Assembly: GCF_014127285.1 (NCBI RefSeq)
Contig: NZ_CP059901.1
Span: 682,001-746,000 of the forward strand
Length of the DNA: 64,000 nt
Source: Mumia sp. ZJ1417
Lineage (GTDB): Bacteria; Actinomycetota; Actinomycetes; Propionibacteriales; Nocardioidaceae
Direction of reading: 5' to 3'
Under the pieces are notes generated by a model that was given only the letters and a program-made list of their open reading frames with translations, searched no databases and was not told the DNA's origin. How positions within the stretch are numbered: position 1 is the stretch's first letter; each line of letters begins with the position of its first letter. Below, piece after piece: positions 15,143 to 23,676 of this stretch. Position numbers and translations under genes: made by a program.

Positions 15143-16701
15143 CAGTGGTAGCCGCCGTCGCCCAGGCCGGCGTCCTCCTCGAACGGGTGAGGTTTGTCCT
15201 CGAGCGGGCTCCAGTCCCGCACCCACTCGACGAGTCCCTCGCCGAGGTAGCGGTCGAGGAACGGCAGGTGGCCCATCTCGGCCCACTGCTGCGAGTGGCG
15301 TTCCTCGTGATGGAGGAGGCGGTCGAGGTCGAGCTGCCCCTCGAACGGCTCGTCGTCGTTCTCGCCCCAGCTGTGGCCCGAGACGATGATCTTGCGCAGC
15401 TGCTCGGCGGCGTCATCGCCCTCGGGCGAGTCGATGTTGAACATGAACGTGTCCCCCCAGGCCGTACCGCCCGAAAAGCTGAAGGCGTCCTGGAGCCAGT
15501 TGCCGCCCAGACCCATCAGCATCCCGTTGGGTGTCGTCGCCAAGCGGCCGCCGTTGCCGTTCACGAACTCGACGTCGTCGTCGTACGACCACGAGTTGGC
15601 TTTCTGACGGTCGATGATGCGCTGGATCTCGGCGGACGAGAACGGCGTGGGAGGGAAGTCGTGGGGGACCCCCGGCTCCAGGCCGTAGTTGCTGCCGGCA
15701 TTGAGGATGTAGGTCATGAGCACCGCGGCCCGCGCCTGGTCGGCGGTGATCGTGGTCGGCAGGAGGAAGTAGGACTGGTCGCCGTCGCGCACCTCCTCCA
15801 GACCGTCGAGCACCGTGAAGTCCTCCGGGTCGATGTCGTGCGTCCGGGCGACATCGACCATCGTGCTCGGCGAGACCCCGCGGCGTGCCGCGTTCTCGAG
15901 CCAACGGCGGTAGAGACCGCCGGGCTCGGGGCCGACGAGCAGGCCTTCGGAGCGCAGCCTGTACTCGATGACGTCGGCGGCGCGCGAGGGGTGCTTGCGC
16001 GCGTACTCGTCGAGCTGCTCGGGTGTGAGGAACGCGAGGTTGTAGGGGTAGGGCAGCGGTGGTGTCCCGGCGAGATCGTCGTCCACGTCGCCGAGCCGGG
16101 CCGGCGGCGTGGTGGTCCGTGACTTCTTGAGCGTGTTGCCGGCAGTGCGGGCGGCGGCCTCGTACTCATCGTGGAGCAGCCTCGCCCGACGGCGACAGTC
16201 GGCGAGCCGACCGTCGGCGCCGTTCTTCGCCTTCTGCGCATCGCTGCGCGAGCGCGCGTCGTCGCGCTCGGCGCGGCGGTCCGCCTCTTCGGTCGGTGGG
16301 GCCTCCCACGAGGGGCGGGGCTGCGGCAGCCCGTCGAGGGTGCCCTGCGCGGCAGCGCTGTCGGCCTCGGCTTGCGCGGCCTCCTTCTCGAGGCCACGCG
16401 CGCGGCGTTGGAACTCCTCGAGGTCGCCGGCCCAGCCGCTGAGCGTGGTCGCGGCCGCGTCGAGGGCGCCGGAGGCATCGACGACGGGTGGCCGCAGGTC
16501 GGTGTCGAGCAGGGTGCGGAACTCGGTCGCAGTCGTGCCGCGCCACTCACCCTCGGCTGCGCCCCAGAGCTGGTCGGCGGCCGACGAGAGACTGCCGGCT
16601 GCCTGCTTGAGGGTGGCCGCCGTGGCCTCGACCGCGTCGGCGTCGCCCGGGGTCGGATCGAAGCCGAGCGCGGGATAGGACGCCTCCGTGGGTGCGACCA
16701 T
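15142..16701 (-). CDS. WXG-domain protein with C-terminal HExxH motif, candidate secreted effector
   Basis: A 519-residue protein. Residues ~10-110 form helices with a WRG turn (Trp53-Gly55), as in WXG100/ESX substrates; a coiled-coil stretch (about 95-190) follows. The last 300 residues are a distinct domain with NAGSNYGLEPG and ending in LLHHEERHSQQWAEMGH, where HEERH (465-469) fits the zinc HExxH signature. There is no signal peptide, matching type VII export. The small ESX-like gene ends 4 bases before its ATG, and a lipoprotein gene is coupled behind. Metalloprotease or toxin activity is inferred; the HExxH could be coincidental. No secretion genes lie in the window. Confidence 0.7.
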   Translation of the reverse strand: MVAPTEASYPALGFDPTPGDADAVEATAATLKQAAGSLSSAADQLWGAAEGEWRGTTATEFRTLLDTDLRPPVVDASGALDAAATTLSGWAGDLEEFQRRARGLEKEAAQAEADSAAAQGTLDGLPQPRPSWEAPPTEEADRRAERDDARSRSDAQKAKNGADGRLADCRRRARLLHDEYEAAARTAGNTLKKSRTTTPPARLGDVDDDLAGTPPLPYPYNLAFLTPEQLDEYARKHPSRAADVIEYRLRSEGLLVGPEPGGLYRRWLENAARRGVSPSTMVDVARTHDIDPEDFTVLDGLEEVRDGDQSYFLLPTTITADQARAAVLMTYILNAGSNYGLEPGVPHDFPPTPFSSAEIQRIIDRQKANSWSYDDDVEFVNGNGGRLATTPNGMLMGLGGNWLQDAFSFSGGTAWGDTFMFNIDSPEGDDAAEQLRKIIVSGHSWGENDDEPFEGQLDLDRLLHHEERHSQQWAEMGHLPFLDRYLGEGLVEWVRDWSPLEDKPHPFEEDAGLGDGGYH

Positions 16702-16705
16702 GTCG

Positions 16706-17017
16706 TCAGTTCCCGCCGGGACGGGAGCTTTTGGCCCGTTCGAGGTCGGCGGCGAGGTCAGCGTCGGTGTCGTCGATGGTCTGCTCCACGTCCTGGAGCG
16801 CGGTCACGAGCGACGAGGCGAGCGTCCCGAACTCTGTCACCGCCTGCGCCCAGTCGGTGGCGAAGGTCGCGATCTGCCGGTCGAGGTAGGGCGTCCCGTG
16901 GCCGGTGGCGTCGATGCCGCGCAGCCCCTTGGCGGGTGGCTCGAGCAGGGCGGCGACCCCACGCAGACGCGTACGGACCTCCTGCAGCGCGTCGCCGTCG
17001 ACCACCAGATCTGACAC
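16706..17017 (-). CDS. ESX/WXG100-like small helical protein (103 aa)
   Basis: Short, acidic and helical, with VDGDALQEVRTRLRGVAALL in the first helix, a DW turn (FATDWAQAV) in the middle and a long second helix ending in DLERAKSSRPGGN. This hairpin plan resembles WXG100-superfamily partners although a strict WXG is absent. It starts at GTG 17017. It precedes the large WXG/HExxH protein by 4 bases and probably pairs with it for export. Similar small proteins are often annotated DUF or excreted virulence factor-like, so the call is tentative. Confidence 0.65.
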   Translation of the reverse strand: MSDLVVDGDALQEVRTRLRGVAALLEPPAKGLRGIDATGHGTPYLDRQIATFATDWAQAVTEFGTLASSLVTALQDVEQTIDDTDADLAADLERAKSSRPGGN

Positions 17018-17042
17018 GCGACGACCGTAGCAGCGGCGGGGA

Positions 17043-17819
17043 TCAGCGGCCGAGCAGTGCGCGTGCCTCGAGCAGCGAGGGTCCGTACCAGGTGAGAAGC
17101 CGCCCGGAGACCAGTGCCGTGCGCACCTTCGTGAACGACTCGGGACCGTCCTCGGCCGTGAACACGTACGGCTCGTCCGGGAGCAGGACCAGGTCGAGGT
17201 CGGCGCGGTCGAGGTCGGCGAGAGCGACGTGCGGGTAGCGGTCGTCGGCATCGGCGTACGCGTGCTCCCACCCGACCCGCGACACGAGGTCGCCGGTGAA
17301 GGTGTCGCGCCCCACGACCATCCACGGGTCGCGCCAGATCGCGACCGCGACCCGGCCTCGTACGGACTGCGCAGGCTCGGCCCACAGGCGCTCGGCCTCT
17401 GCGAGCCACCCGGGGACGTCGCGTCCGAGTGCCTCGGAGAAGAGCCGGCGCATCGAGGCGAACGCGCCGTCGACGGTCTCGATCCGGGTCACCCAGACCG
17501 GGAGACCGACCTCGCGGAGCCGTCGGACGTCGAGCTCGCGGTTCTCCTCCTGGTTGGCGACGACGAGATCGGGCGCGAGGTCGAGGATCGCCCGTATGTC
17601 GGGATTCTTGGTCCCGCGTACGCGAGCGACGTCGAGATCGGCCGGGTGCGTGCACCAGTCGGTCGCACCCACGAGCAGACCTGCGTCAACCGACGCGATC
17701 GCCTCCGTGAGCGACGGCACCAGCGACACCACCCGGCGGACCGGCCGGGTGGCGACGACCGAGACTCCGAGGTCGTCGCACACGCCGGCGACCGGTGTCT
17801 CAGTCTTGACGTCGGCCAC
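17043..17819 (-). CDS. Cobalamin/metal-complex binding protein, BtuF-like fold
   Basis: A 258-residue protein of the helical-backbone metal receptor (periplasmic-binding protein class III) group. RVVSLVPSLTEAIASVD and NPDIRAILDLAPDLVVANQEEN are the usual first-lobe motifs, and the C-terminal half repeats the second lobe. Unlike true BtuF there is no signal peptide or lipobox, and no permease or ATPase is beside it, so a cytosolic or orphan role is likely. The start is uncertain: GTG 17819 overlaps the preceding gene by 20 bases, while GTG 17783 would give 246 residues; neither has a clear ribosome site. Confidence 0.8.
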   Translation of the reverse strand: MADVKTETPVAGVCDDLGVSVVATRPVRRVVSLVPSLTEAIASVDAGLLVGATDWCTHPADLDVARVRGTKNPDIRAILDLAPDLVVANQEENRELDVRRLREVGLPVWVTRIETVDGAFASMRRLFSEALGRDVPGWLAEAERLWAEPAQSVRGRVAVAIWRDPWMVVGRDTFTGDLVSRVGWEHAYADADDRYPHVALADLDRADLDLVLLPDEPYVFTAEDGPESFTKVRTALVSGRLLTWYGPSLLEARALLGR

Positions 17820-18309
17820 TGTCGGGGTCGCGGTGACGCGGGTCGTCCTCGACGTCGGTAGGGGATACGTCGTCGCGGCGCACGTCGTCGCGGCGCACGT
17901 CGTCGCGGCGCACATCGTCGCGGCGCACATCCTCGCGGCGCACGTCGTCGGTACGGTCGCCGGCGGGGCGCCCCTCAGGGTCAAGACGGTCGGCCTTCGC
18001 GAGCTGCTCGTCGACCTCGGAGCGGGTGCGCTGCGCGTGCTCCTGGTGCTCGCGCGCCTCACGCTCGCGCTGCTCGGCCGCCACCCGCGCCTCCTCTGCA
18101 TCTGCACGGGCACGCGCCGCCTCAGCCTCGCGCTGACTGGCCTCCAGGCGCGTCTCCTGGGCCTGCTCGCGGAGCGCGTTCGCCTCCTCGCGCCGGCGAG
18201 CGACCTTGCGCTCCCGGTCCTTGCGCGTGGCAGCGATGATCGCGAGCGCGATCACCACCACGACGACGACGGCGATGATGACCCACACCCACCACGGGAT
18301 GTCGTTCAT
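17800..18309 (-). CDS. Membrane-anchored coiled-coil protein with VRRDD repeats
   Basis: A 169-residue protein: a short start MNDIPWW, one strong membrane helix (about 6-27), a basic junction RKDRERKVARRREE, then an Ala/Glu/Arg coiled coil to about 105. The C-terminal part holds five tandem pentapeptides close to VRRDD, coded by a 15-bp DNA repeat. The chain should face the cytoplasm after the membrane anchor, by the positive-inside rule. GAGGAG precedes the ATG at 18309. Function unknown. Confidence 0.8.
   Translation of the reverse strand: MNDIPWWVWVIIAVVVVVVIALAIIAATRKDRERKVARRREEANALREQAQETRLEASQREAEAARARADAEEARVAAEQREREAREHQEHAQRTRSEVDEQLAKADRLDPEGRPAGDRTDDVRREDVRRDDVRRDDVRRDDVRRDDVSPTDVEDDPRHRDPDSGRRQD
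17869..17943. repeat. Five 15-bp tandem repeats in a coding region
   Basis: Unit GTCGTCGCGGCGCAC; copies 1-3 are identical, copies 4 and 5 begin with ATC, and copy 5 has a further single-base change. In frame they encode the VRR-D/E-D pentads of the membrane coiled-coil protein. A 15-bp unit lets copy number change without frameshift. Confidence 0.9.
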
Positions 18310-18404
18310 GTCGAGACTCCTCGCATGCGTGGCCGCTCGGGGGTGCGGCCATTCGTACCAGGGGCAGTACCCACTTCGCTCGGGCCCATGCGAGCAGGTC
18401 ACGC

Positions 18405-21400
18405 TCAGACGTTGCGCCTGTACTGGCCCCCGACCTCGAAGAACGCTTCGGTCACCTGCTCCAACGAGCACACCCGCGCGGCGTCCATCAGCACCGCGAA
18501 CGCGTTGTCGTCAGAGGCGGCCGCGGCCTTCAGCCGAGCCAGCGCCGCCCGCGCCTCCTCCCGGTGCGCCTCCTGGAACGCGTGGACCCGGGCGAGCTGG
18601 GACCTCTTCTCGTCCTCGGTCGCGCGCGCCAGCTCGACAGGCCCGTGCTCCTCCTCGGCCCGCGGGTTTCGGAAGGTGTTGACACCGATGATCGGGAGCC
18701 TCCCGTCGTGCTTGAGGTGCTCGTACAGCATCGACTCATCCTGGATCCTGCCGCGCTGGTAGCCCGTCTCCATCGCCCCGAGGACGCCCCCGCGCTCGGT
18801 GATCTTGTCGAACTCGGCGAGCACGGCCGCCTCGACGAGGTCAGTCAGCTCGTCGATGAGGTACGACCCCTGCTGCGGGTTCTCGTTCTTGGCGAGGCCC
18901 CACTCCTTGTTGATGATCATCTGGATCGCCAGCGCACGGCGTACGGACTCCTCGGTCGGGGTCGTCACGGCCTCGTCGTACGCGTTGGTGTGCAGGCTGT
19001 TGGCGTTGTCGTAGATCGCGATCAGCGCCTGGAGCGTCGTGCGGATGTCGTTGAAGCTCATCTCCTGCGCGTGCAGCGAGCGGCCGGAGGTCTGGACGTG
19101 ATACTTCAGCTTCTGCGAGCGCGCGTTCGCGCCGTACCGCTCGCGCATGGCGACCGCCCAGATGCGGCGGGCGACACGGCCGATCACGGAGTACTCAGGG
19201 TCCATGCCGTTGGAGAAGAAGAACGACAGGTTGGGGGCGAAGTCGTCGATGTCCATGCCGCGCGCGAGGTAGGACTCGACGTACGTGAAGCCGTTGGCGA
19301 GCGTGAACGCGAGCTGGCTCAGCGGGTTGGCCCCGGCCTCGGCGATGTGGTAGCCGGAGATCGACACCGAGTAGAAGTTGCGCACCTCGTTCTGGATGAA
19401 CCACTCCTGCACGTCGGCCATCATCCGCAGGCTGAACTCGGTCGAGAACAGGCAGGTGTTCTGGCCCTGGTCCTCTTTGAGGATGTCGGCCTGCACCGTC
19501 CCGCGGACCGTGCGCAGTGCCTCCTCGGGAGAGACCCCGCGCTCGCGCGCCTGGTCGATCACGGTGTTGAGGAAGAACGCGAGCACGGTCGGCGCCGGGC
19601 CGTTGATCGTCATCGAGACACTGGTCGTCGGCGCGAGCAGGTCGAACCCGTCGTACAGCGCCTTCATGTCGTCCAGGGTCGCGACCGAGACGCCGGAGGT
19701 GCCGACCTTGCCGTAGATGTCGGGGCGCTCGTCGGGGTCGCGACCGTACAGCGTGACCGAGTCGAACGCCGTCGACAGCCGCGTGGCCTCACCGTCGGCG
19801 GAGAGCAGCTTGAAGCGCCGGTTCGTACGGAAGGGGTCGCCCTCCCCGGCGAACATCCGTGCGGGGTCCTCGCCCTCGCGCTTGAACGGGAAGACACCGG
19901 CGGTGTACGGGAAGTGACCGGGGAGGTTCTCGCGACGCCAGTAGCGCACGAGGTCGCCGTGGTCGGTCGTACGGGGGAGCGCGACGCGGGGGACCGAGAT
20001 GCCCGACAGCGACTCGCGGGTGTGCTCGGCGTACGACGCGACGACCTCGGGCCACCCGAGGATCCGCTCCCGGACGTCATCCGGGACGTGGCCCTGGACC
20101 CTCGCAGCGTATGACGCCACGGTGTCGTCGTCGGGGAGGGCGTGGGCGACGTCGGCGGCGGACTGCGCCTGCCGGGCGGCGCCGGCGATCTGCTCGGTCG
20201 CGGCGTGGTAGTCGCGGACCGTGTCGGCGATCTCGGACAGGTAGCGCACGCGCGCGGCCGGCACGACCTGCGCGAACCGCGTCGAGTGCCGCACGTCCAC
20301 ACGGGCCAGCGCGCCGTCTTCGAGCGCGAGACCGTGCTTGCCCAGCAGCCGCGCCAGCTCCTGGTAGAGCGCGGTGACGCCGTCGTCGTTGAACGTCGCC
20401 GCCGACGTGCCGAACACGGGCATGTCCTCGGGCCGGGCGCCGAACGCCTCGCGGTTGCGGACCAGCTGTCGGCCGACGTCGCGCAACGCGTCGGCGGCTC
20501 CGCGGCGCTCGAACTTGTTGATCGCGACGACGTCGGCGAGATCGAGCATGTCGATCTTCTCCAGCTGCGAGGCGGCACCGAACTCGGGCGTCATCACGTA
20601 GAGCGACGCGTCGACGTACGGGACGACCGCGGCGTCGCCCTGGCCGATGCCGGGGGTCTCGAGCACGACGAGGTCGTAGCCGGCTGCCTTCACGACGGCG
20701 AGGACGTCGCTCAGCGTCTCGGGAAGCTCGTGGGCGCCACGGGTCGCGAGCGAGCGGAAGAACGTGTGGACGCCGTCGAGGGCGTTCATGCGGATCCGGT
20801 CGCCGAGCAGCGCTCCGCCGCCGCGACGGCGCGTCGGGTCGACCGCGAGGACGGCGATGCGCAGCTTGTCCTGCTGGTCGGTGCGCAGGCGTCGTACGAG
20901 CTCGTCGGTCAGCGACGACTTGCCCGAGCCGCCGGTGCCGGTGATGCCGAGGACGGGGGCGGGCGACACGTCGGCCGCCGCGCGCACGGCCTCGCCGAGC
21001 GCGCCGTCGAGGCGGCCCTGCTCGGCGCCGGTGATCGCGCGGGCGAGCGCGACCCGGTCACCGGCGAGCACGGCGTCGGCGTCAGGCTGGTGCAGTGCCC
21101 ACAGGTCGGCGCGGCAGGCCTCGACGACCTCGGAGATCATCCCTGGCAGGCCGAGGCGTTGACCGTCCTCGGGCGAGTAGATGAGCACGCCGCTCTCGCG
21201 CAGCCGGGCGATCTCGGCGGGCACGATCACGCCGCCGCCGCCGCCGAAGACCTTCACGTGCCCGGCGCCGCGCTCGGCGAGCAGTTGGACGAGGTACTCG
21301 AAGTACTCGACGTGACCGCCCTGGTACGAGGACACGGCGACACCATGCGCGTCCTCCTCGATCGCCGCGTCGACGACCTCCGAGACGGAGCGGTTGTGCC

Positions 21401-21527
21401 CGAGGTGGATCACCTCGCACCCCTGCGACTGCAGGATCCTCCGCATGATGTTGATGGAGGCGTCGTGGCCGTCGAAGAGGCTCGAGGCAGTGACGACGCG
21501 TACGCGGAGTGCATCCTCTGAATCCAT
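18405..21527 (-). CDS. icmF: Fused isobutyryl-CoA mutase IcmF (B12 domain, G-protein, mutase)
   Basis: A 1040-residue adenosylcobalamin enzyme that interconverts isobutyryl-CoA and n-butyryl-CoA (some forms isovaleryl/pivalyl-CoA). The N-terminal B12 domain has FDGHDASINIMRR with the cobalt-ligating His21; the MeaI-like GTPase domain has a P-loop GTGGSGKSS at 197-205 and NKFERRG as base motif; the mutase barrel begins near 500 with YTAGVFPFKREGEDP and continues through DQGQNTCLFSTEFSLRMM. The domain order is that of IcmF, not of methylmalonyl-CoA mutase. The ATG at 21527 has no ribosome site, but a promoter is placed for a leaderless message. It is divergent from a MarR gene. Confidence 0.95.
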   Translation of the reverse strand: MDSEDALRVRVVTASSLFDGHDASINIMRRILQSQGCEVIHLGHNRSVSEVVDAAIEEDAHGVAVSSYQGGHVEYFEYLVQLLAERGAGHVKVFGGGGGVIVPAEIARLRESGVLIYSPEDGQRLGLPGMISEVVEACRADLWALHQPDADAVLAGDRVALARAITGAEQGRLDGALGEAVRAAADVSPAPVLGITGTGGSGKSSLTDELVRRLRTDQQDKLRIAVLAVDPTRRRGGGALLGDRIRMNALDGVHTFFRSLATRGAHELPETLSDVLAVVKAAGYDLVVLETPGIGQGDAAVVPYVDASLYVMTPEFGAASQLEKIDMLDLADVVAINKFERRGAADALRDVGRQLVRNREAFGARPEDMPVFGTSAATFNDDGVTALYQELARLLGKHGLALEDGALARVDVRHSTRFAQVVPAARVRYLSEIADTVRDYHAATEQIAGAARQAQSAADVAHALPDDDTVASYAARVQGHVPDDVRERILGWPEVVASYAEHTRESLSGISVPRVALPRTTDHGDLVRYWRRENLPGHFPYTAGVFPFKREGEDPARMFAGEGDPFRTNRRFKLLSADGEATRLSTAFDSVTLYGRDPDERPDIYGKVGTSGVSVATLDDMKALYDGFDLLAPTTSVSMTINGPAPTVLAFFLNTVIDQARERGVSPEEALRTVRGTVQADILKEDQGQNTCLFSTEFSLRMMADVQEWFIQNEVRNFYSVSISGYHIAEAGANPLSQLAFTLANGFTYVESYLARGMDIDDFAPNLSFFFSNGMDPEYSVIGRVARRIWAVAMRERYGANARSQKLKYHVQTSGRSLHAQEMSFNDIRTTLQALIAIYDNANSLHTNAYDEAVTTPTEESVRRALAIQMIINKEWGLAKNENPQQGSYLIDELTDLVEAAVLAEFDKITERGGVLGAMETGYQRGRIQDESMLYEHLKHDGRLPIIGVNTFRNPRAEEEHGPVELARATEDEKRSQLARVHAFQEAHREEARAALARLKAAAASDDNAFAVLMDAARVCSLEQVTEAFFEVGGQYRRNV

Positions 21528-21534
21528 AGGATCT

Positions 21535-21563
21535 AAAATAGTCGGACGTCCAAGTATTGTCGA
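21535..21563 (-). promoter_or_regulatory. icmF promoter with GGACGTCC in the spacer
   Basis: On the minus strand TCGACA (21563-21558) and TATTTT (21540-21535) are spaced by 17 bases, seven bases before the icmF ATG, implying a leaderless transcript. The 8-bp palindrome GGACGTCC (21544-21551) lies inside the spacer, a classic repressor position. The divergent MarR gene is the obvious candidate regulator; binding is inferred. Confidence 0.5.
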
Positions 21564-21584
21564 GAGTCGGTTAGGGTGAGCGCC

Positions 21585-22127
21585 ATGCCAGCCCAGGCAA
21601 CAACTCAGCCTCGCCTGCCGTTCGACCCCATCGAGCGTGCCGGGGCGTTGTGGACCGAGCACTTCGGCGACGCGACCGCGATGCGGTTGGCGACCTCGAT
21701 CATGCGGGTCCAGCAGCTCCTCCTCGCCGAGCTCGACGCGGCGTTGAAGCCGTACGACATCACCTTCGCCCGCTACGAGGCGCTCGTGCTGCTCACGTTC
21801 AGCCGTGAGGGCTATCTCCCGCTCAGCAAGATCGGCGAGCGCCTGATGGTCCACCCGACCTCCGTCACCAACGCGATCGACCGCCTCGAGGCACAGGGGC
21901 TGGTCCGCCGTGAGCCCGATCCCGACGACCGGCGACGCACCCGCGCGCGAATCACCGACGAGGGTCGCGCCCTCGTCGGTGAGGCGACCAAGGCGCTCAC
22001 GTCTATCGAGTTCGCGATCACCGGACTGTCGCCTGCGGAGCAGGACCAGGCCTTCGACCTGCTGCGACGTCTCCGCGCCTCCGCGGGCGACTTTCCCGAG
22101 CGTCCAGAACCCTCGACATCAAGTTGA
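21585..22127 (+). CDS. MarR-family transcriptional regulator
   Basis: A 180-residue winged-helix regulator. The recognition part is IGERLMVHPTSVTNAIDRLEAQ and the wing DPDDRRRTRARIT; long N- and C-terminal helices form the dimer. The ATG at 21585 is preferred over GTG 21576 because AGGG lies eight bases before it. It is divergent from icmF, and the 57-base gap contains a palindrome, so control of the mutase by an acyl-CoA or related ligand is a reasonable guess. No Cys sensor is present. Confidence 0.9.
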   Translation: MPAQATTQPRLPFDPIERAGALWTEHFGDATAMRLATSIMRVQQLLLAELDAALKPYDITFARYEALVLLTFSREGYLPLSKIGERLMVHPTSVTNAIDRLEAQGLVRREPDPDDRRRTRARITDEGRALVGEATKALTSIEFAITGLSPAEQDQAFDLLRRLRASAGDFPERPEPSTSS

Positions 22128-22219
22128 CGGTCGGCCTCGCGAGCCACTAGGTTCTCGGCGTCCACGGGTGGTCGGCGCGGCCCGCCCGGAGTGGATTCTC
22201 AGGGGGACGGAGGCGGTCG

Positions 22220-22801
22220 GTGGGTCCCGTGCGAACCAACGCACCTCTCACGCTCCTCGAGATCCTGGCGTTCGCCGGCGCCGTGGTCGGACCCGCATGG
22301 GGGCTGGCCGTTCTCATCTCCTCGCTCTACGTCGCGGGCACGTCGTTCGTGGTGCTGCTGGTCCCGCTGGCTTTCCACCCGGCGCCGCTCCTGGTGGGGG
22401 TCGTGTCCCTCTCGGGCGTGGCGTTGCTCGTCACCCGCGTGCAGGGTCGGTGGACCCGGGCCGAGATCGCGCTCGTGAGCTGCGGGGTCGTCGCGGTCGC
22501 CCTGTGGCTGGCCCCTGTCCTGCTGATGGGTGACGCCGCGGCGGGGACGGTGATCGGGCTGGTGCTCGTCGTCCTCGCGGTCGCGTTCGGCCCGCTGCCG
22601 GTGTGCTTCTGGTCAGCGATGCGCACGGCGGGTTCCATGCGTGTCTGCGCCACCGACCCGGCGTCGCCGTCGTGGCTGCGCGAGGGCTGGGCGTGGTGCC
22701 TCGCGCGATACGAGGCGGTGCGTTCGCGCAAGGAGCCCACGCCGGACGCCGCAGACGTGCCAGTGTCGAGGACGAAGGCACAACGAACGGAGCAGGGATG
22801 A
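22220..22801 (+). CDS. Membrane protein of unknown function (193 aa)
   Basis: About four membrane helices fill residues 10-135 (LLEILAFAGAVVGPAWGLAV, then VVLLVPLAFHPAPLLVGVV, and two more), followed by a soluble C-terminal tail rich in charged residues. No family recognised. GGAGG precedes the GTG at 22220. Its stop overlaps the start of the metallo-beta-lactamase-fold gene (ATGA), so they form a two-gene operon. Confidence 0.75.
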   Translation: MGPVRTNAPLTLLEILAFAGAVVGPAWGLAVLISSLYVAGTSFVVLLVPLAFHPAPLLVGVVSLSGVALLVTRVQGRWTRAEIALVSCGVVAVALWLAPVLLMGDAAAGTVIGLVLVVLAVAFGPLPVCFWSAMRTAGSMRVCATDPASPSWLREGWAWCLARYEAVRSRKEPTPDAADVPVSRTKAQRTEQG

Positions 22802-23556
22802 CGACGCCGTACACCATGACGCGTGTCGGGGACGCCTACCTCGTTTCGACAGCGCACGTGAACTGGGTGCTCGTCGAGGACGGGCACGATCTGACGCTCA
22901 TCGACGGCGGCTACCCGGCGAACGTTGCCGACGTCGAACGCTCCGTCCGCGAGATCGGGCACCAGATGAGCGACGTGCGCGGCGCGCTCCTCACCCACGC
23001 CCACGTCGATCACCTCGGCGCGCTCGCGCGTCTCGCGCCGACCTACGACATCGACGTCTGGACGGGGCCGGTCGAGGTGCCGCACGCCCACCGCGACTAC
23101 CTCCAGCAGCTCGGCCCCGCCCGCATCCCGCTGCTGCTGTGGCGTCACGGCGCCCTCGCCTGGCTCTCCGACATCATGCGGCTCGACGGGACCGACCGTG
23201 AAGGCATCCCGCAGGCACGTGCGTACCCCCAGACCGGCCTCGACCTGCCGGGTGCTCCCGTCCCCGTCCCGACGCCGGGGCACACCGACGGCCACACCGC
23301 GTTCCACCTGCCGGGGTCGGGCGTGCTCGTCAGCGGCGACGCGCTCATCACCGGTCACGCGGTCTCGAGCCTGCACGGCCCTCAGCTGATCCCGCGCGGC
23401 TTCTCGCACGACCGGCGCGCCACCGTGGACTCCCTCGAGGAGATCGCCGAGGTGGACGCCGGCACGCTGTTCCCCGGCCACGGCCCGGCGTGGTCGGGAT
23501 CGATGCGTGAGGCCGCCGAGCGGGCGCGCGCGACGGCGAGCATCGCCCGCCCATAG
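22798..23556 (+). CDS. Metallo-beta-lactamase-fold hydrolase
   Basis: A 252-residue MBL-superfamily protein with the metal motif THAHVDHLG (His67, His69, Asp71, His72), a later His in TPGHTDGH and an Asp in SGDALITGH, and the final His in LFPGHGP. That set supports a dinuclear zinc or iron centre and a hydrolase such as a glyoxalase II or thioesterase type. No rhodanese or lactonase-specific motif is visible, so substrate is open. It is coupled to the membrane protein ahead of it. Confidence 0.92.
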   Translation: MTTPYTMTRVGDAYLVSTAHVNWVLVEDGHDLTLIDGGYPANVADVERSVREIGHQMSDVRGALLTHAHVDHLGALARLAPTYDIDVWTGPVEVPHAHRDYLQQLGPARIPLLLWRHGALAWLSDIMRLDGTDREGIPQARAYPQTGLDLPGAPVPVPTPGHTDGHTAFHLPGSGVLVSGDALITGHAVSSLHGPQLIPRGFSHDRRATVDSLEEIAEVDAGTLFPGHGPAWSGSMREAAERARATASIARP

Positions 23557-23598
23557 GGCCTCCTAGGCCCTCCGGCGGTTCGACAGGCTCGTCCGCCG
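23556..23598. terminator. Two hairpins, the second containing a REP-like core
   Basis: GGGCCT-CCT-AGGCCC at 23556-23570 begins in the stop codon of the MBL gene and is a likely terminator stem. CGGCGG (23573-23578) and CCGCCG (23593-23598) then enclose TTCGACAGGCTCGT, a version of a short sequence also seen at 39,133 and 45,343. No T run follows either stem. Confidence 0.5.
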
Positions 23599-23676
23599 CG
23601 TGCTAGGAATGGGTAGTACGACTTCGAGTGGTCAAACAGTGTGCCACGACTCGCCATCGAACGATGGAGCGTGGCA

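Noticed and set aside
17869-17943. 15-bp repeats as a CRISPR array
   Set aside because: There are no spacers, units are contiguous, and they are in frame inside a gene.
18564-21521. Long plus-strand open frames opposite icmF
   Set aside because: They follow codon mirrors of the mutase gene and show no recognisable motif.
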